Positions 8,163 to 16,300 of a stretch of DNA of 35,253 nucleotides are shown one piece after another. A program made the translations under genes and the position numbers. Below the pieces are notes generated by a model. That model was given only the letters and a program-made list of their open reading frames with translations. It was not told the origin of the DNA and did not search any database. The stretch lies in the NCBI GenBank assembly GCA_934643865.1, contig CAKUCX010000032.1, positions 1 through 35,253 of the forward strand, written 5' to 3'. The first letter of the stretch is position 1, and each line of letters begins with the position of its first letter. The DNA comes from an uncultured Kiritimatiellota bacterium. Its GTDB lineage: Bacteria; Verrucomicrobiota; Kiritimatiellia; RFP12; UBA1067.

Positions 8163-10040
8163 CTAGTCCCCCCTCCTGCCGTGCGCGCGCCGCGCCTGCC
8201 CCGTGATCTCCGTCTCGCCGAAGATGGCCGCGAGGACGTTGTGGACGCGCGGCGCGACGGTCTTGCCGCCCGACTCGCCGCGCTCGACGATCATCGCGAG
8301 CGCGACCGTGGGGTTCTCGAACGGCGCGAAGGCGATGATCCACGTGTTCTTGCGCCGCGTCGCGCCGCGCCCGATCTCGGCCGTGCCCGTCTTGCCCGCG
8401 CAGCTCACGTTCAGGCGGTGGCGGATACGCCGGCCGGTGTCCGCCGCCGTCTCGCCCCGGATGAGGATGTTCCGCCCCGTGCCCGCGTCGACGACGTCCT
8501 TCATGCCGTTGCGCACGAGCGCGATGTCCGCCTTCGCGTAGGGGACCGTCCGCACGGGCTCGGGGCGGCGCCGGCCGGACGCGGGGACGTGGAGGTAGGG
8601 CCGGTAGAGCGTCCCGCCGTTCGCGAGCGCCGCCGCCACGACGGCCATCTGGAGGGGCGTGACGAGCAGCATCCCCTGGCCAATGCACATCTGGCACGTG
8701 TCGCCCGGATACCACGGCAGGCCGTACCAGCGGCGCTTCCAGGCGTCGTCGGGCACGACGCCCGCCACCTCGCCGCCGAGGTCGATGCCCGTCGCCCGCC
8801 CGAGGCCGAAGGCGCGCGCGGCGGTGATGACGGCGTTCGAGCCGATGGCCGTGCCGAGGTTGCAGAAAAAGGTGTTGCAGCTCTGCTCCAGGGCCGTGCG
8901 CACGTTCACGGGGCCGTGCCCGTAGCGATCCCAGCAGTGGAGGCGCAGGTTGCCGAGGCGGTAGACGCCCTGGCAGTCGTAGTCGTCCTCGGGCATCCAC
9001 GCCGTCGCGAGCCCCGCGAGCGCGGTGATCGGCTTGAAGGTCGAGCCGGGAGCGTAGGCCTCCGCGATGGCGCGGTTCTGGCCGCGCTTGGCGGGCGCGT
9101 TCGTGAGCGAGGCGTAGACGGCCTCCGTAAGGCGCGGCACGCAGGCGTTCGGGTCGAAGGCGGGTGCGCTCGCGAGCGCGAGGACGGCGCCGTCGCGCGG
9201 GTCGAGGACGACGGCCGCGCCCGTCACGTCGCGCAGCTCGCGCTCGACGGCGAACTGGATCTCGGCGTCGAGCGTGAGCGTGAGGTCGAGGCCGTTGACC
9301 GGAGCGACGTCGCCGTCCTGGGCGGCGCCGGAGAGGAGCGCGTGCTTCGCCTTCGAGATGCTGAAGCCGCGCGCGTCGACGAGGACGCGCCGCTCGCCGG
9401 TCGCGCTCGCGAGATAGGCGTTGTAGAAGCTCTCCACGCCCTCGCGCCCGCGCATCTCCTTCTCGCTGTAGTAGACGGGATCGTCCCCGGCGTCCTCGGG
9501 ATCGCCGCGCCCCGTGTAGCCGAGGACGTGCGCGGCAAGCTCGCCGTAGGGATAGACGCGCTCGGCGCCGGTGAAGTCCTCGAAGCCGGGGAAGTCGTGC
9601 GCGCGCTCGCAGAAGCGGGCGAGCGCCTCCTCGTCCAAGTCCGTCCAGACGGTGAGGGGCACGGCGCTCGCCGTCTGGACGTGGCGACGGATCTGCGCGG
9701 CCGAGACCGCGCGCGGACGCCGGATGAGGGCTGCGAGCCGGTCGAGGGCCTCCTCCACGGCGGCGACGGTGTTGCTGACGGCGCCGCGCCGCTGGAAGCG
9801 TTCGAGGTCGCAGCGGATGCAGAAGCTCGCCCGGCTTTCGGCCAGCACGCGCCCGCGCCGGTCGAGGATGCGCCCGCGCAGGCCGGGGACGCGCACGCGG
9901 CGGGTCGCCTGGAGGGTCTGCTCCTCCTTGAAGTCGGCGACGTTCAGTACCTGCAGGCGGAAGAGGGAGATCGCGAGGACGAGCTCGCCGAAGACGAAGA
10001 CGGCCGCGAGCGCGAGGACAAACCAGGGCGAGGTCTTCAT
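8163..10040 (-). CDS. mrdA: Penicillin-binding protein 2 (elongasome transpeptidase)
   Basis: The 625-residue class B PBP has an N-terminal membrane anchor (about 7-28), a pedestal/dimerisation domain with RGRILDRRGRVLAES (about 56-70), and a C-terminal transpeptidase domain. All three active-site motifs are intact: STFK (S333 nucleophile, K336), SCN (387-389) and KTGT (550-553). It crosslinks the peptides of new peptidoglycan on the periplasmic side and works with RodA, encoded next. The first codon, ATG 10040, overlaps the mreD stop in an ATGA arrangement, so translation is probably coupled. The length is typical for PBP2 (about 630). Confidence 0.95.
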   Translation of the reverse strand: MKTSPWFVLALAAVFVFGELVLAISLFRLQVLNVADFKEEQTLQATRRVRVPGLRGRILDRRGRVLAESRASFCIRCDLERFQRRGAVSNTVAAVEEALDRLAALIRRPRAVSAAQIRRHVQTASAVPLTVWTDLDEEALARFCERAHDFPGFEDFTGAERVYPYGELAAHVLGYTGRGDPEDAGDDPVYYSEKEMRGREGVESFYNAYLASATGERRVLVDARGFSISKAKHALLSGAAQDGDVAPVNGLDLTLTLDAEIQFAVERELRDVTGAAVVLDPRDGAVLALASAPAFDPNACVPRLTEAVYASLTNAPAKRGQNRAIAEAYAPGSTFKPITALAGLATAWMPEDDYDCQGVYRLGNLRLHCWDRYGHGPVNVRTALEQSCNTFFCNLGTAIGSNAVITAARAFGLGRATGIDLGGEVAGVVPDDAWKRRWYGLPWYPGDTCQMCIGQGMLLVTPLQMAVVAAALANGGTLYRPYLHVPASGRRRPEPVRTVPYAKADIALVRNGMKDVVDAGTGRNILIRGETAADTGRRIRHRLNVSCAGKTGTAEIGRGATRRKNTWIIAFAPFENPTVALAMIVERGESGGKTVAPRVHNVLAAIFGETEITGQARRAHGRRGD

Positions 10041-10591
10041 GCGTCCCTCCCTTCCGCCTCCGGGCCGTCGAAGCCGACGAGGCGTTCGGCGAACGGCAGG
10101 AGCGCGAAGACGAGGGCCCCCGTCGGCGCGGCGGGCAGGGCGCTCGCGAAGAACCGCACGAGGAGCGCGGCGTCGCCGTCCGCGACGCCCCAGACGGAAA
10201 GCCAGACCTCGTGGAGCGGCGCCGCCGCCGTCACGGCGACAAGGCCGAGCGCCGGTGGCGTCCAGACGCGCGCAGCCCCCCGCAAAACGCGCGCCGCGCC
10301 GCCCGCGAGGAGGAAGAAGCCTGTCGCGCAGCCGAGGGGGAAGGCGCTGAGCGCGTCCTCGAACGCGCCGGCGGCGAGCGCCGCGAAGACCCAGCGCAGG
10401 GCGAAGGGCGCCGCGTCGTCCGCTGCGCGGTCGCGCGCGCCGGAGGGCGCCTCGGCGAAGGCCCCGCGAAGGGCGAGCGCGAGGAGGAGCGGCGGCTTCG
10501 CGCCGCCGAACGCGGGCAGCATGTCCTGCAGCGCGGCCGCGAGCGTCGTGCAGAGGAGGACGAAGAGGAACTGGACGGCCCTAGTCTTCAC
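10037..10591 (-). CDS. mreD: Rod-shape-determining membrane protein MreD
   Basis: The 184-residue, very hydrophobic protein has about five to six predicted membrane segments, a charged loop in the middle (EAPSGARDRAADD), and the motif GFFLLAGGAARVLRGAA. Sequence similarity within the MreD family is low, so the assignment rests mainly on hydrophobic profile, size and position between mreC and mrdA. It belongs to the elongasome and modulates the MreC-PBP2 interaction. GTG 10591 is used; the gene overlaps the end of mreC by 11 bases and has no clear Shine-Dalgarno sequence, which suggests translational coupling. Its end overlaps mrdA by four bases. Confidence 0.85.
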   Translation of the reverse strand: MKTRAVQFLFVLLCTTLAAALQDMLPAFGGAKPPLLLALALRGAFAEAPSGARDRAADDAAPFALRWVFAALAAGAFEDALSAFPLGCATGFFLLAGGAARVLRGAARVWTPPALGLVAVTAAAPLHEVWLSVWGVADGDAALLVRFFASALPAAPTGALVFALLPFAERLVGFDGPEAEGRDA

Positions 10592-11432
10592 GGCGGATGA
10601 ATACGTTCTCCAGCGCGGGGAAGTCGACGGCCGGCAGGACGTCCCCTTCGCGTTCGAGGTCCGTTTCGCCCTCGTCCTGTCCTTCGATCAGGAAGCCGAC
10701 CGTCAGGCCACGCGGATAGATGCCGCCCAGGCCGTTTGTGACGAGGCGCGCGCGCGCGGGCAGCCGGGGCCGCCGCTTGAGGTGTCGCACGCGGAGGGGG
10801 TCGAAGACGTAGAGGACGGAGGCGGCGGCCTCGGCGCGCACGGCGTAGGCGCCGCCGCCCACGACGACGCCGCGCACGGCGCCGAGCGCGGCATCGCCCG
10901 TCTCGACGTCGCAGGCGACCTGCACGGAGGGGCTGGTGATGAGGCGCACGTCGGCCGTGCGGGGCGAGACGCGCTCGACGCGGCCGACGAGGCCCGCAGG
11001 TACGGCGACGGCCGCGTTCGTCGTCACGCCGTCCGCGCGGCCGCGCCCCACGCGGAGAAGCCCCCTTACGCCGGCCGCGCCGCCCCGGCTCAGGACGGGC
11101 GCGCAGATCCAGCGGTTCGTCGGGAAGGGCGCACGCGCGGCGTCGAGCCCGAGGAGCGCGCGCAGGCGCGCGTTTTCCCCGGCGAGGGCGTCGGCCTCGG
11201 CGCGCACCATCCGCAGGGCGTCGTTCTCGTCCTTGAGGCGGCGGTTCTCGGCGGCCACGCGGGCGCCCCGGAAGAGCCCCTTGAGACGCGTGCCGAGGGC
11301 GCGCCCCACCCAGAGCCGTCCGTTCTCGACGGGGTAGACGGCCTCCTGGACGGCGCTGCGCCCGCACGCGAGCCACAGCCCGAGCGCGGCCAGCGCGAGG
11401 CCGGCGGCGATGATTCCTGTTCGTCCTGTCAA
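10581..11432 (-). CDS. mreC: Rod-shape-determining protein MreC
   Basis: The 283-residue protein has one N-terminal transmembrane helix (about 5-24), a coiled coil (about 60-95, with RRLKDENDALRMVRAEADALAGEN pattern split by heptads), and the periplasmic MreC beta-barrel domain (GLVGRVERVSPRTADVRLITSP, then GLGGIYPRGLTVGFL). MreC links cytoplasmic MreB to PBP2/RodA. The start is read as TTG 11432, preceded by AGAAGGA; no ATG or GTG close by fits the membrane helix better. The ribosome-binding site is inside the 3' arm of a stem-loop that separates this gene from mreB, so access to it may be controlled. Confidence 0.9.
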   Translation of the reverse strand: MTGRTGIIAAGLALAALGLWLACGRSAVQEAVYPVENGRLWVGRALGTRLKGLFRGARVAAENRRLKDENDALRMVRAEADALAGENARLRALLGLDAARAPFPTNRWICAPVLSRGGAAGVRGLLRVGRGRADGVTTNAAVAVPAGLVGRVERVSPRTADVRLITSPSVQVACDVETGDAALGAVRGVVVGGGAYAVRAEAAASVLYVFDPLRVRHLKRRPRLPARARLVTNGLGGIYPRGLTVGFLIEGQDEGETDLEREGDVLPAVDFPALENVFIRRED

Positions 11433-11434
11433 AA

Positions 11435-11453
11435 TCCTTCTCCGAGAGAAGGA
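11435..11453 (-). terminator. Stem-loop with U-run between mreB and mreC (probable attenuator)
   Basis: On the minus strand TCCTTCTC and GAGAAGGA form a perfect 8-bp stem with a 3-base loop (TCG), followed at once by TTTT. The 3' arm contains the only purine-rich ribosome-binding site of mreC, and the TTTT run leads into its TTG start. The structure could end a fraction of transcripts after mreB or mask mreC translation. The U-run is short, so termination, if any, is partial. Confidence 0.6.
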
Positions 11454-11464
11454 CCGCCGAAGCG

Positions 11465-12496
11465 CTATGACCGCTTGTTCTTCGCGAGGAAGTCGAGTTC
11501 GCTCATCACCACGCCCGTCCCCTCGGCCACGGCCGAGAGGGGATCGTCCGCCAGCGTGACGGGCAGGCCCGTCTCCTGGGCGATCAGCTTGTCGAGGCCG
11601 CGCAGCAGCGCGCTGCCGCCGGAAAGCACGATGCCGCGGTCGACGAGGTCGGCCGCCAGTTCCGGTTCGCAGTTCCCCAGGGTCGTGCGAACGGCCTCGA
11701 CGATGTTGGAAACGGGTTCGGTGAGCGAATCGCGAATTTCCTCCGAAGAGATGGTCATCGTCTTCGGCAGTCCCGCCACGATGTCGCGTCCGCGCACCTC
11801 CATGGTCTTTTCCTGACCCGTGGGGTATGCGGACCCGATTGTCATTTTAATCGATTCGGCGGTGCGTTCGCCAATCAGAAGATTGTAGACGCGCCGCATG
11901 TGGCTCACGATGCAGGCGTCCATGGCGTCGCCCGCCGAGCGCACGCTGCGCGCATGCACGATGCCGGCGAGCGAGATGATCGCCACCTCGCACGTGCCGC
12001 CGCCGATGTCGACGATCATCGAGCCGGCCGGCTCCGAGACCGGAAGGCCCACGCCGATCGCCGCCGCCATCGGCTCCTCGACGAGGAAGACCTCCCCCAC
12101 GCCCGCCGCGTGCGCGGCGTCCTCGACGGCGCGCTTCTCCACTTCCGTGATGTCGCCGGGGACGGCGATCACGACGCGCGGCTTCACGTACTTGCTCCAG
12201 AAACGCTTGGGGCAGACCTTGTTGATGAAATAGCTGATCATCGCCTCGGTGATGTCGAAGTCCGCGATCACGCCGGACTTCATCGGGCGGATGGCCAAGA
12301 TGTTCCCCGGCGTGCGCCCCAGCATCCGCTTGGCCTCGTCGCCCACGGCGAGCACGCGCTTCGAGCCCTCTTCGATGGCGACGACGCTCGGCTCCCGAAG
12401 CACGATGCCCCGGTCCTTCACGTACACGAGGCAGTTCGCCGTCCCGAGGTCGATGCCCACGTCGGTTGAGAAGAGTCCTTTGAACTTGGAGAACAT
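11465..12496 (-). CDS. mreB: Actin-like rod-shape protein MreB
   Basis: The 343-residue product is a canonical MreB: N-terminal amphipathic start MFSKFKGLFS, phosphate-1 motif DVGIDLGTANCLVYVK, IAVPGDITEVEKRAVEDAA, phosphate-2 motif MIVDIGGGTCEVAII, and adenosine motif VLSGGSALLRGLD near the C-terminus. It polymerises on the inner membrane and positions the elongasome made by the following genes. ATG 12496 matches the family N-terminus; an upstream in-frame ATG at 12532 would lie inside the promoter and is rejected. No Shine-Dalgarno sequence precedes 12496 and a -10 box sits only 7 bases before it, so the mRNA is probably leaderless. Codon use is slightly less GC-biased than in neighbours, fitting high expression. 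Confidence 0.96.
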   Translation of the reverse strand: MFSKFKGLFSTDVGIDLGTANCLVYVKDRGIVLREPSVVAIEEGSKRVLAVGDEAKRMLGRTPGNILAIRPMKSGVIADFDITEAMISYFINKVCPKRFWSKYVKPRVVIAVPGDITEVEKRAVEDAAHAAGVGEVFLVEEPMAAAIGVGLPVSEPAGSMIVDIGGGTCEVAIISLAGIVHARSVRSAGDAMDACIVSHMRRVYNLLIGERTAESIKMTIGSAYPTGQEKTMEVRGRDIVAGLPKTMTISSEEIRDSLTEPVSNIVEAVRTTLGNCEPELAADLVDRGIVLSGGSALLRGLDKLIAQETGLPVTLADDPLSAVAEGTGVVMSELDFLAKNKRS

Positions 12497-12503
12497 GATG
12501 TGT

Positions 12504-12532
12504 ATTATAGACGAAACGCGCGCGGGGCGCAA
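12504..12532 (-). promoter_or_regulatory. Sigma-70-type promoter of the mreB operon
   Basis: On the minus strand TTGCGC (12527-12532) and TATAAT (12504-12509) are separated by exactly 17 bases. Transcription would begin about 7 bases downstream, at or next to the A of the mreB ATG (12496). A short dyad GTGTT-TT-AACAC lies just upstream of the -35 (12537-12548) and might be an operator. Confidence 0.8.
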
Positions 12533-12548
12533 GGGGGTGTTTTAACAC

Positions 12549-12569
12549 ACCCTTATCCCGATTTTTTCG
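12549..12569 (-). repeat. Inverted motif, left copy (TTATCCCGATTTTT core)
   Basis: The plus strand reads ACCC-TTATCCCG-ATTTTTTCG. The reverse complement of the sequence at 13228-13247 is the same apart from one T fewer in the T-run. A third, partial copy (CTTATCCCGTTTT) follows at 12577-12589. The left copy alone also forms a TCCCGA/TCGGGA hairpin with a T-rich loop. In both places the motif reads CGAAAAATCGGGATAAGGGT toward the nearest gene. Confidence 0.75.
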
Positions 12570-12778
12570 GGACAGCTTATCCCGTTTTCCCGCCCGCCCC
12601 CAAAAGACCCTGGGCGGAAAATTACGCCCCTCTTGGTGGGCATGTGTCGGGCGACGGGAGGGTCGCAACGTGTTGCGACCGTGGAGGGGTGGCGCGGGTC
12701 GGTTGCGCGGCCTCCGGCCGGTCAACACGGAGCACGTGATTGTTTTTCAAGGTTGGCGCGCGACGTCCGGGCGGGTCC

Positions 12779-12802
12779 GCCGCGCGATTTCACTTCGGAA
12801 CG
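12779..12802 (+). repeat. Direct repeat, copy 1 (24 bp)
   Basis: This copy is identical over 24 bases to 12940-12963; the core is GATTTCACTTCGGAACG preceded by GCCGCGC. The start-to-start distance is 161 bp. A short third match (GATTTCACT) occurs at 13028-13036. Confidence 0.85.
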
Positions 12803-12939
12803 CTCCGACGGGAAATCCCGCCCATCCCCACCAAACCCACGGCGGGAACGTGGCTGGGATCTTTGGTAGGGGCCGACGTCCCCGGCGGCCCGCCCCCGGC
12901 GCGGGTACGGCCGCGACACGCGCGGCCCGCCCGCATGAC

Positions 12940-12963
12940 GCCGCGCGATTTCACTTCGGAACG
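12940..12963 (+). repeat. Direct repeat, copy 2 (24 bp)
   Basis: This is the second identical copy of the 24-base repeat found at 12779-12802. Sequence around the two copies differs, so this is a short repeated motif and not a long duplication. Confidence 0.85.
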
Positions 12964-13227
12964 GGGCCACATCGCCGCGCACGTGTTCCCGCACCCCGCC
13001 ACGAGGCACCGCGCCGCCGCAAGATGAGATTTCACTGCGTAATAAATCTTAAAACCCGTCGCGCCGCGCGACGTGATACGTTCGACACGTGCGGCCCTCC
13101 CCGGGACTGTCTCGGCGACCCGGGCGCGGCGAGAAGCAGACACGTTCCCTGTTCTTGCCCATCGCGTGCCTGTCAAGATCTTATTCCCCGTGCGAAGCGC
13201 GGGCGGTGGGCGACACGGCCCACCCCT

Positions 13228-13247
13228 CGAAAAATCGGGATAAGGGT
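13228..13247 (+). repeat. Inverted motif, right copy (AAAAATCGGGATAAGGG)
   Basis: The plus strand reads CGAAAAATCGGGATAAGGGT, the reverse complement of 12549-12569 with one base of difference in the A-run. It lies about 80 bases upstream of the -10 box of the 13344 gene and in the same orientation toward that gene as the left copy has toward mreB. Confidence 0.75.
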
Positions 13248-13327
13248 AGAAAGGGGAAGAACGTACCGTTTCTTTTGAACCGGTTGTTGGAATGACGGGA
13301 GTCCGTGGCTTTGCATCGGGAAGAATG

Positions 13328-13336
13328 TGGTATACT
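13328..13336 (+). promoter_or_regulatory. Extended -10 promoter of the 13344 gene
   Basis: TGGTATACT is an extended -10 (TGn-TATACT, with the hexamer at 13331-13336). No good -35 is present at 16-18 bases spacing, which extended -10 promoters tolerate. The hexamer is followed by exactly seven bases (TGCGGGC) and then ATG 13344, so the transcript would start at or very near the start codon. Confidence 0.6.
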
Positions 13337-13343
13337 TGCGGGC

Positions 13344-16300
13344 ATGAAGAACGATTCAAGGATGTTCCGGGCCGCGCGGGACGAGAAGAGGCGGAAGGCG
13401 GACGGCCAGGCGGCGAACGGGAAGCAGCTCACCTACGCGGAGGCCCTGCTGCTGGAAGAGGTGCTGGCCGCGCCGCCGCGTGCGGGGCGCGTCCTCGTCG
13501 CCGGCAACCGCAGCGGCGTGGTCGTGGCGGAGGCGATGCGCGCCTGCCTCGTGGCGGGGCTCTGCGCGGTGGCGGGCTGGTGCCCGGCCGAGGCGGCCGA
13601 CATCCGGCTGAACGCGCAGACGAACGTCGTCTGGGGCGTGGACGATCCACGGGACGACCTGCGGCCGGGGCTCCGGATCTCCGCGCGGGTGCGTTTCGAC
13701 GCGGATCCGGCGGAGGCGGGGGAACAGGCGATTCTCACGCGCGGGGACGCGAACGCGCCCGGCTCGTACATCCTGCGCGTGGATGGTCCGAAGGAGGGGG
13801 CGCAGTTCAGCTTCTTCGTGAACGTGGACGGACGTCCCGAGCCGCGCGTCTCCGTCCCCGTGAAGCCCCGGCCCGGCGCGTGGCACGACGTCGCGGCCGG
13901 CTGGGACGGCACGAATGCGTGGCTCTCCGTGGACGGCCAGACGGCCTCCCGCGTCCGGGCGCCCCGGTCCCCGAAGACGGTCTTCCCGCTCGCGGCGGCG
14001 CGGCGCATGGGCCGGATGCAGGGGACCATCCGGGACCTCGCGGTCACGGTGCCGGCCCTGCCGCTTCCGGCGGACGCCGCGATCCGCCCCGGCTTCCGCC
14101 TCGCGTGCGATGTGGTCTTCCCCCGCGCGCCGGCGGGCGAGACGACCCTCGTCGCGAAGGGGGACGAATACTGGCTGCGCTACGACGCGCGGGAAGGCGG
14201 CGCGGGTTCGTTCAATCTGTTCGTCTTCCTGGACGGAAGCTGGGAGCCGCGCGCCTCCGTGCAGATGCCCGTCGAGACGGGGCGCACCTACCGCGTGACG
14301 GGCGGATGGGACGGGCGCGCGAGCGCGCTCGCCGTGGACGGCCGGGCGGGCGAGCCGGTGCGGCGCGGCGGCCGGTGCCGGGCGACGGCCTCCCCGCTCG
14401 TCCTCGGCACAAAGGGGCGGGCGGTGGTGACGAACTTCGCCCTCCGCAACGAACGGACGGCGCTTGCCTCCTTCGGCATGTTCCGCACGCGCGAACTCAT
14501 GCCGACGGTCGGCGCGCCCGTCACGCTCGCGGGGTCGCTCGCCAACGTTGGCTGTGCCGTCGGTCCGTGCGTGCTGACGGCGGAGGGCCGGGACGGCGTG
14601 ACGGTGACGCCGGGGCGGATCGCGCTGCCCCGTCTCGCCGAGGGGGACGAACTGCCGCTTGAGTGGACGGTCGATCCCGGCACGAACCACTTCGCGCACG
14701 TCGCGTTCGCCGTCTTCCGCGAGGCGGAGGGCCGGGCGGATCCTCGTGCGCTTTGCCGGGCGACGAAGCGCATTGTCTTCATGCCGCAGACGGATCCCGA
14801 CTTCTCGGCGAAGGCGTGGAACCCGCCCCTCCGCCCGACGCGCACCTACCACGTCGATGCGGACAACGGGGACGACGCGCGGGACGGCCTTTCGCCCCAG
14901 GCGGCGTGGAAGACGTTCCGCAACGCGGCGGGCCTCGTGTTCGGCCCCGGCGAGAGGCTGCTGCTGAAGCGGGGGTGCGTCTTCCGCGAGGAGCTGTCCG
15001 TCAGGGCGGCGGGCGCGCCCGGGAACTGGGCGGAGATCGGCGCCTACGGCGAGGGGATGCGTCCGCAGATCCGCCGCACGAAGCACATCAACGACCGCTG
15101 CCTCTACGTGGCGGACGCGGCGTACCTCGCGATCCGCGACCTCATCGTCTGCAACGCGGGCGCCGGGCTGATGGTGGGATGCGTGTCGCCGGAGAGCGGG
15201 CACGTTCTCGTCGAGCGCTGCCTCGCGCACCACATCGAGGGCACCTACCGCTTCAACTCGCACGGCATCCCCGAATGGTGGGACGAGCCGGGCCCGGCGG
15301 GCGGCGCGCGCTCCTGCGGCATCGCCGTGACGGGCGGGCGGCCGCGCCACGTCGTGATGCGCGACTGCGAGACGTACCAGTGCTCAAGCGGCTTCAGCGT
15401 GCGCGGCACGGACACGTTCGTGAACCGCATGTTCTGCCACGACAACTACGCCCACAACACCTCCCCCCACCCTTACAACACCGCGAGCCGCTCGTGGATG
15501 ACGGACTGCGTCTTCGACGCCTCGGGCTGGCACGCGGCGGCCGGGACGATGGGCGTCATGCTCGCGGGGAACGACGGTTTCGTCATCCGGGGCTGCCACT
15601 TCCTGAACCAGCCCGATTCCGGCTCGCCCGACCAGGGCGGCATCGACTTCGAGGCGCAGGGCGAGAACTGCCTCGTCGCGCGCTGCACGTTCCGCAACAA
15701 CGCGGGCGCGGCCATCGAGGTGCTGGGCCTGCGCAGCCCGCAGACGCGCAACGTCCAGATCCGCGCCTGCAAGTTCGACCGCAACAACTGGGCCTACAAG
15801 AACGGCCCGGCGGAGATCCAGGTGTGGGGTTCGCCCGCCACCTCCGCCGACGTCGCCTGTTCGAACGGGCGCATCGAGGGGAACGGCTACGTCCTCGTCC
15901 CCGGCGTGCCGTTCTACGTGAACGAGTCGCGCACGACGAACGACTGGATCCTCGCGGGGAATCGCGCGTTCGACTTCTCGGAAGACCTCGACGCGGCCTT
16001 CCCCTACGTCGATCCGCCGGAGGTGAGGGCGTGCGGCGAGGTGTGGACGGACGCGCCGGTGGCGGCCCTTTCGGCGAAGGTCGGCGACCCGCGGGCCGCC
16101 GTCCGGTGGGAGCAGGTCGAGGGCCCGGCCGGCGTCCGCTTCGCGCAGCCCGCCGCCGCGCGCACGAAGGCGGCGTTTCCGGGGCCGGGCGACTACCGCC
16201 TCAACGTGACGGCGGACAACGGGACGCTCTGGCGCACGGCGCGCACGGCCGTCCACGTGCTGCCGCCGGGCGCGCGCACCTTCCGGGCATGGGACTTCGC

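Larger units (their letters stand above)
12533..13310. other. Long non-coding interval with repeats between mreB and the 13344 gene
   Basis: No open frame here has a plausible start, ribosome-binding site or recognisable product; short frames on both strands are repeat translations. The interval holds an inverted motif pair near its ends (12549-12569, 13228-13247), a direct repeat (12779-12802, 12940-12963), a hairpin GGTCGCAA-CGTG-TTGCGACC at 12661-12680, and a 7-bp stem GGTGGGC/GCCCACC at 13205-13224. I looked for tmRNA, RNase P, SRP and 6S RNA signatures and saw none I could support. Confidence 0.6.

Noticed and set aside
7017..11816. A 1599-codon open frame on the plus strand opposite mreC-mreD-mrdA-rodA, and similar long frames opposite lptD, rng, mutL and the dcw genes
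   Set aside because: Their products are Arg/Ala/Glu/Val-rich without domains, and they mirror genes with clear homology. GC-rich third positions remove stop codons on the opposite strand, so these are shadows.
12496..12532. Upstream in-frame ATG at 12532 as the mreB start
   Set aside because: It lies in the -35 region of a strong promoter and the extra 12 residues do not match the MreB N-terminus, whereas MFSKFKGLFS does.
12661..12680. Hairpin GGTCGCAA-CGTG-TTGCGACC as a transcription terminator
   Set aside because: No U-run follows on either strand and there is no gene end nearby; kept only as part of the non-coding interval.
12600..13300. Several 60-200-codon frames on both strands in the mreB upstream interval
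   Set aside because: They overlap one another, contain translated repeat motifs (for example peptides with KNRDKG or SERSEVKSR) and have no ribosome-binding site or domain.
12533..13310. A structured RNA such as RNase P, tmRNA, 6S or SRP RNA
   Set aside because: None of the conserved sequence signatures of these RNAs could be found by eye; a covariance-model search would be needed to exclude them.
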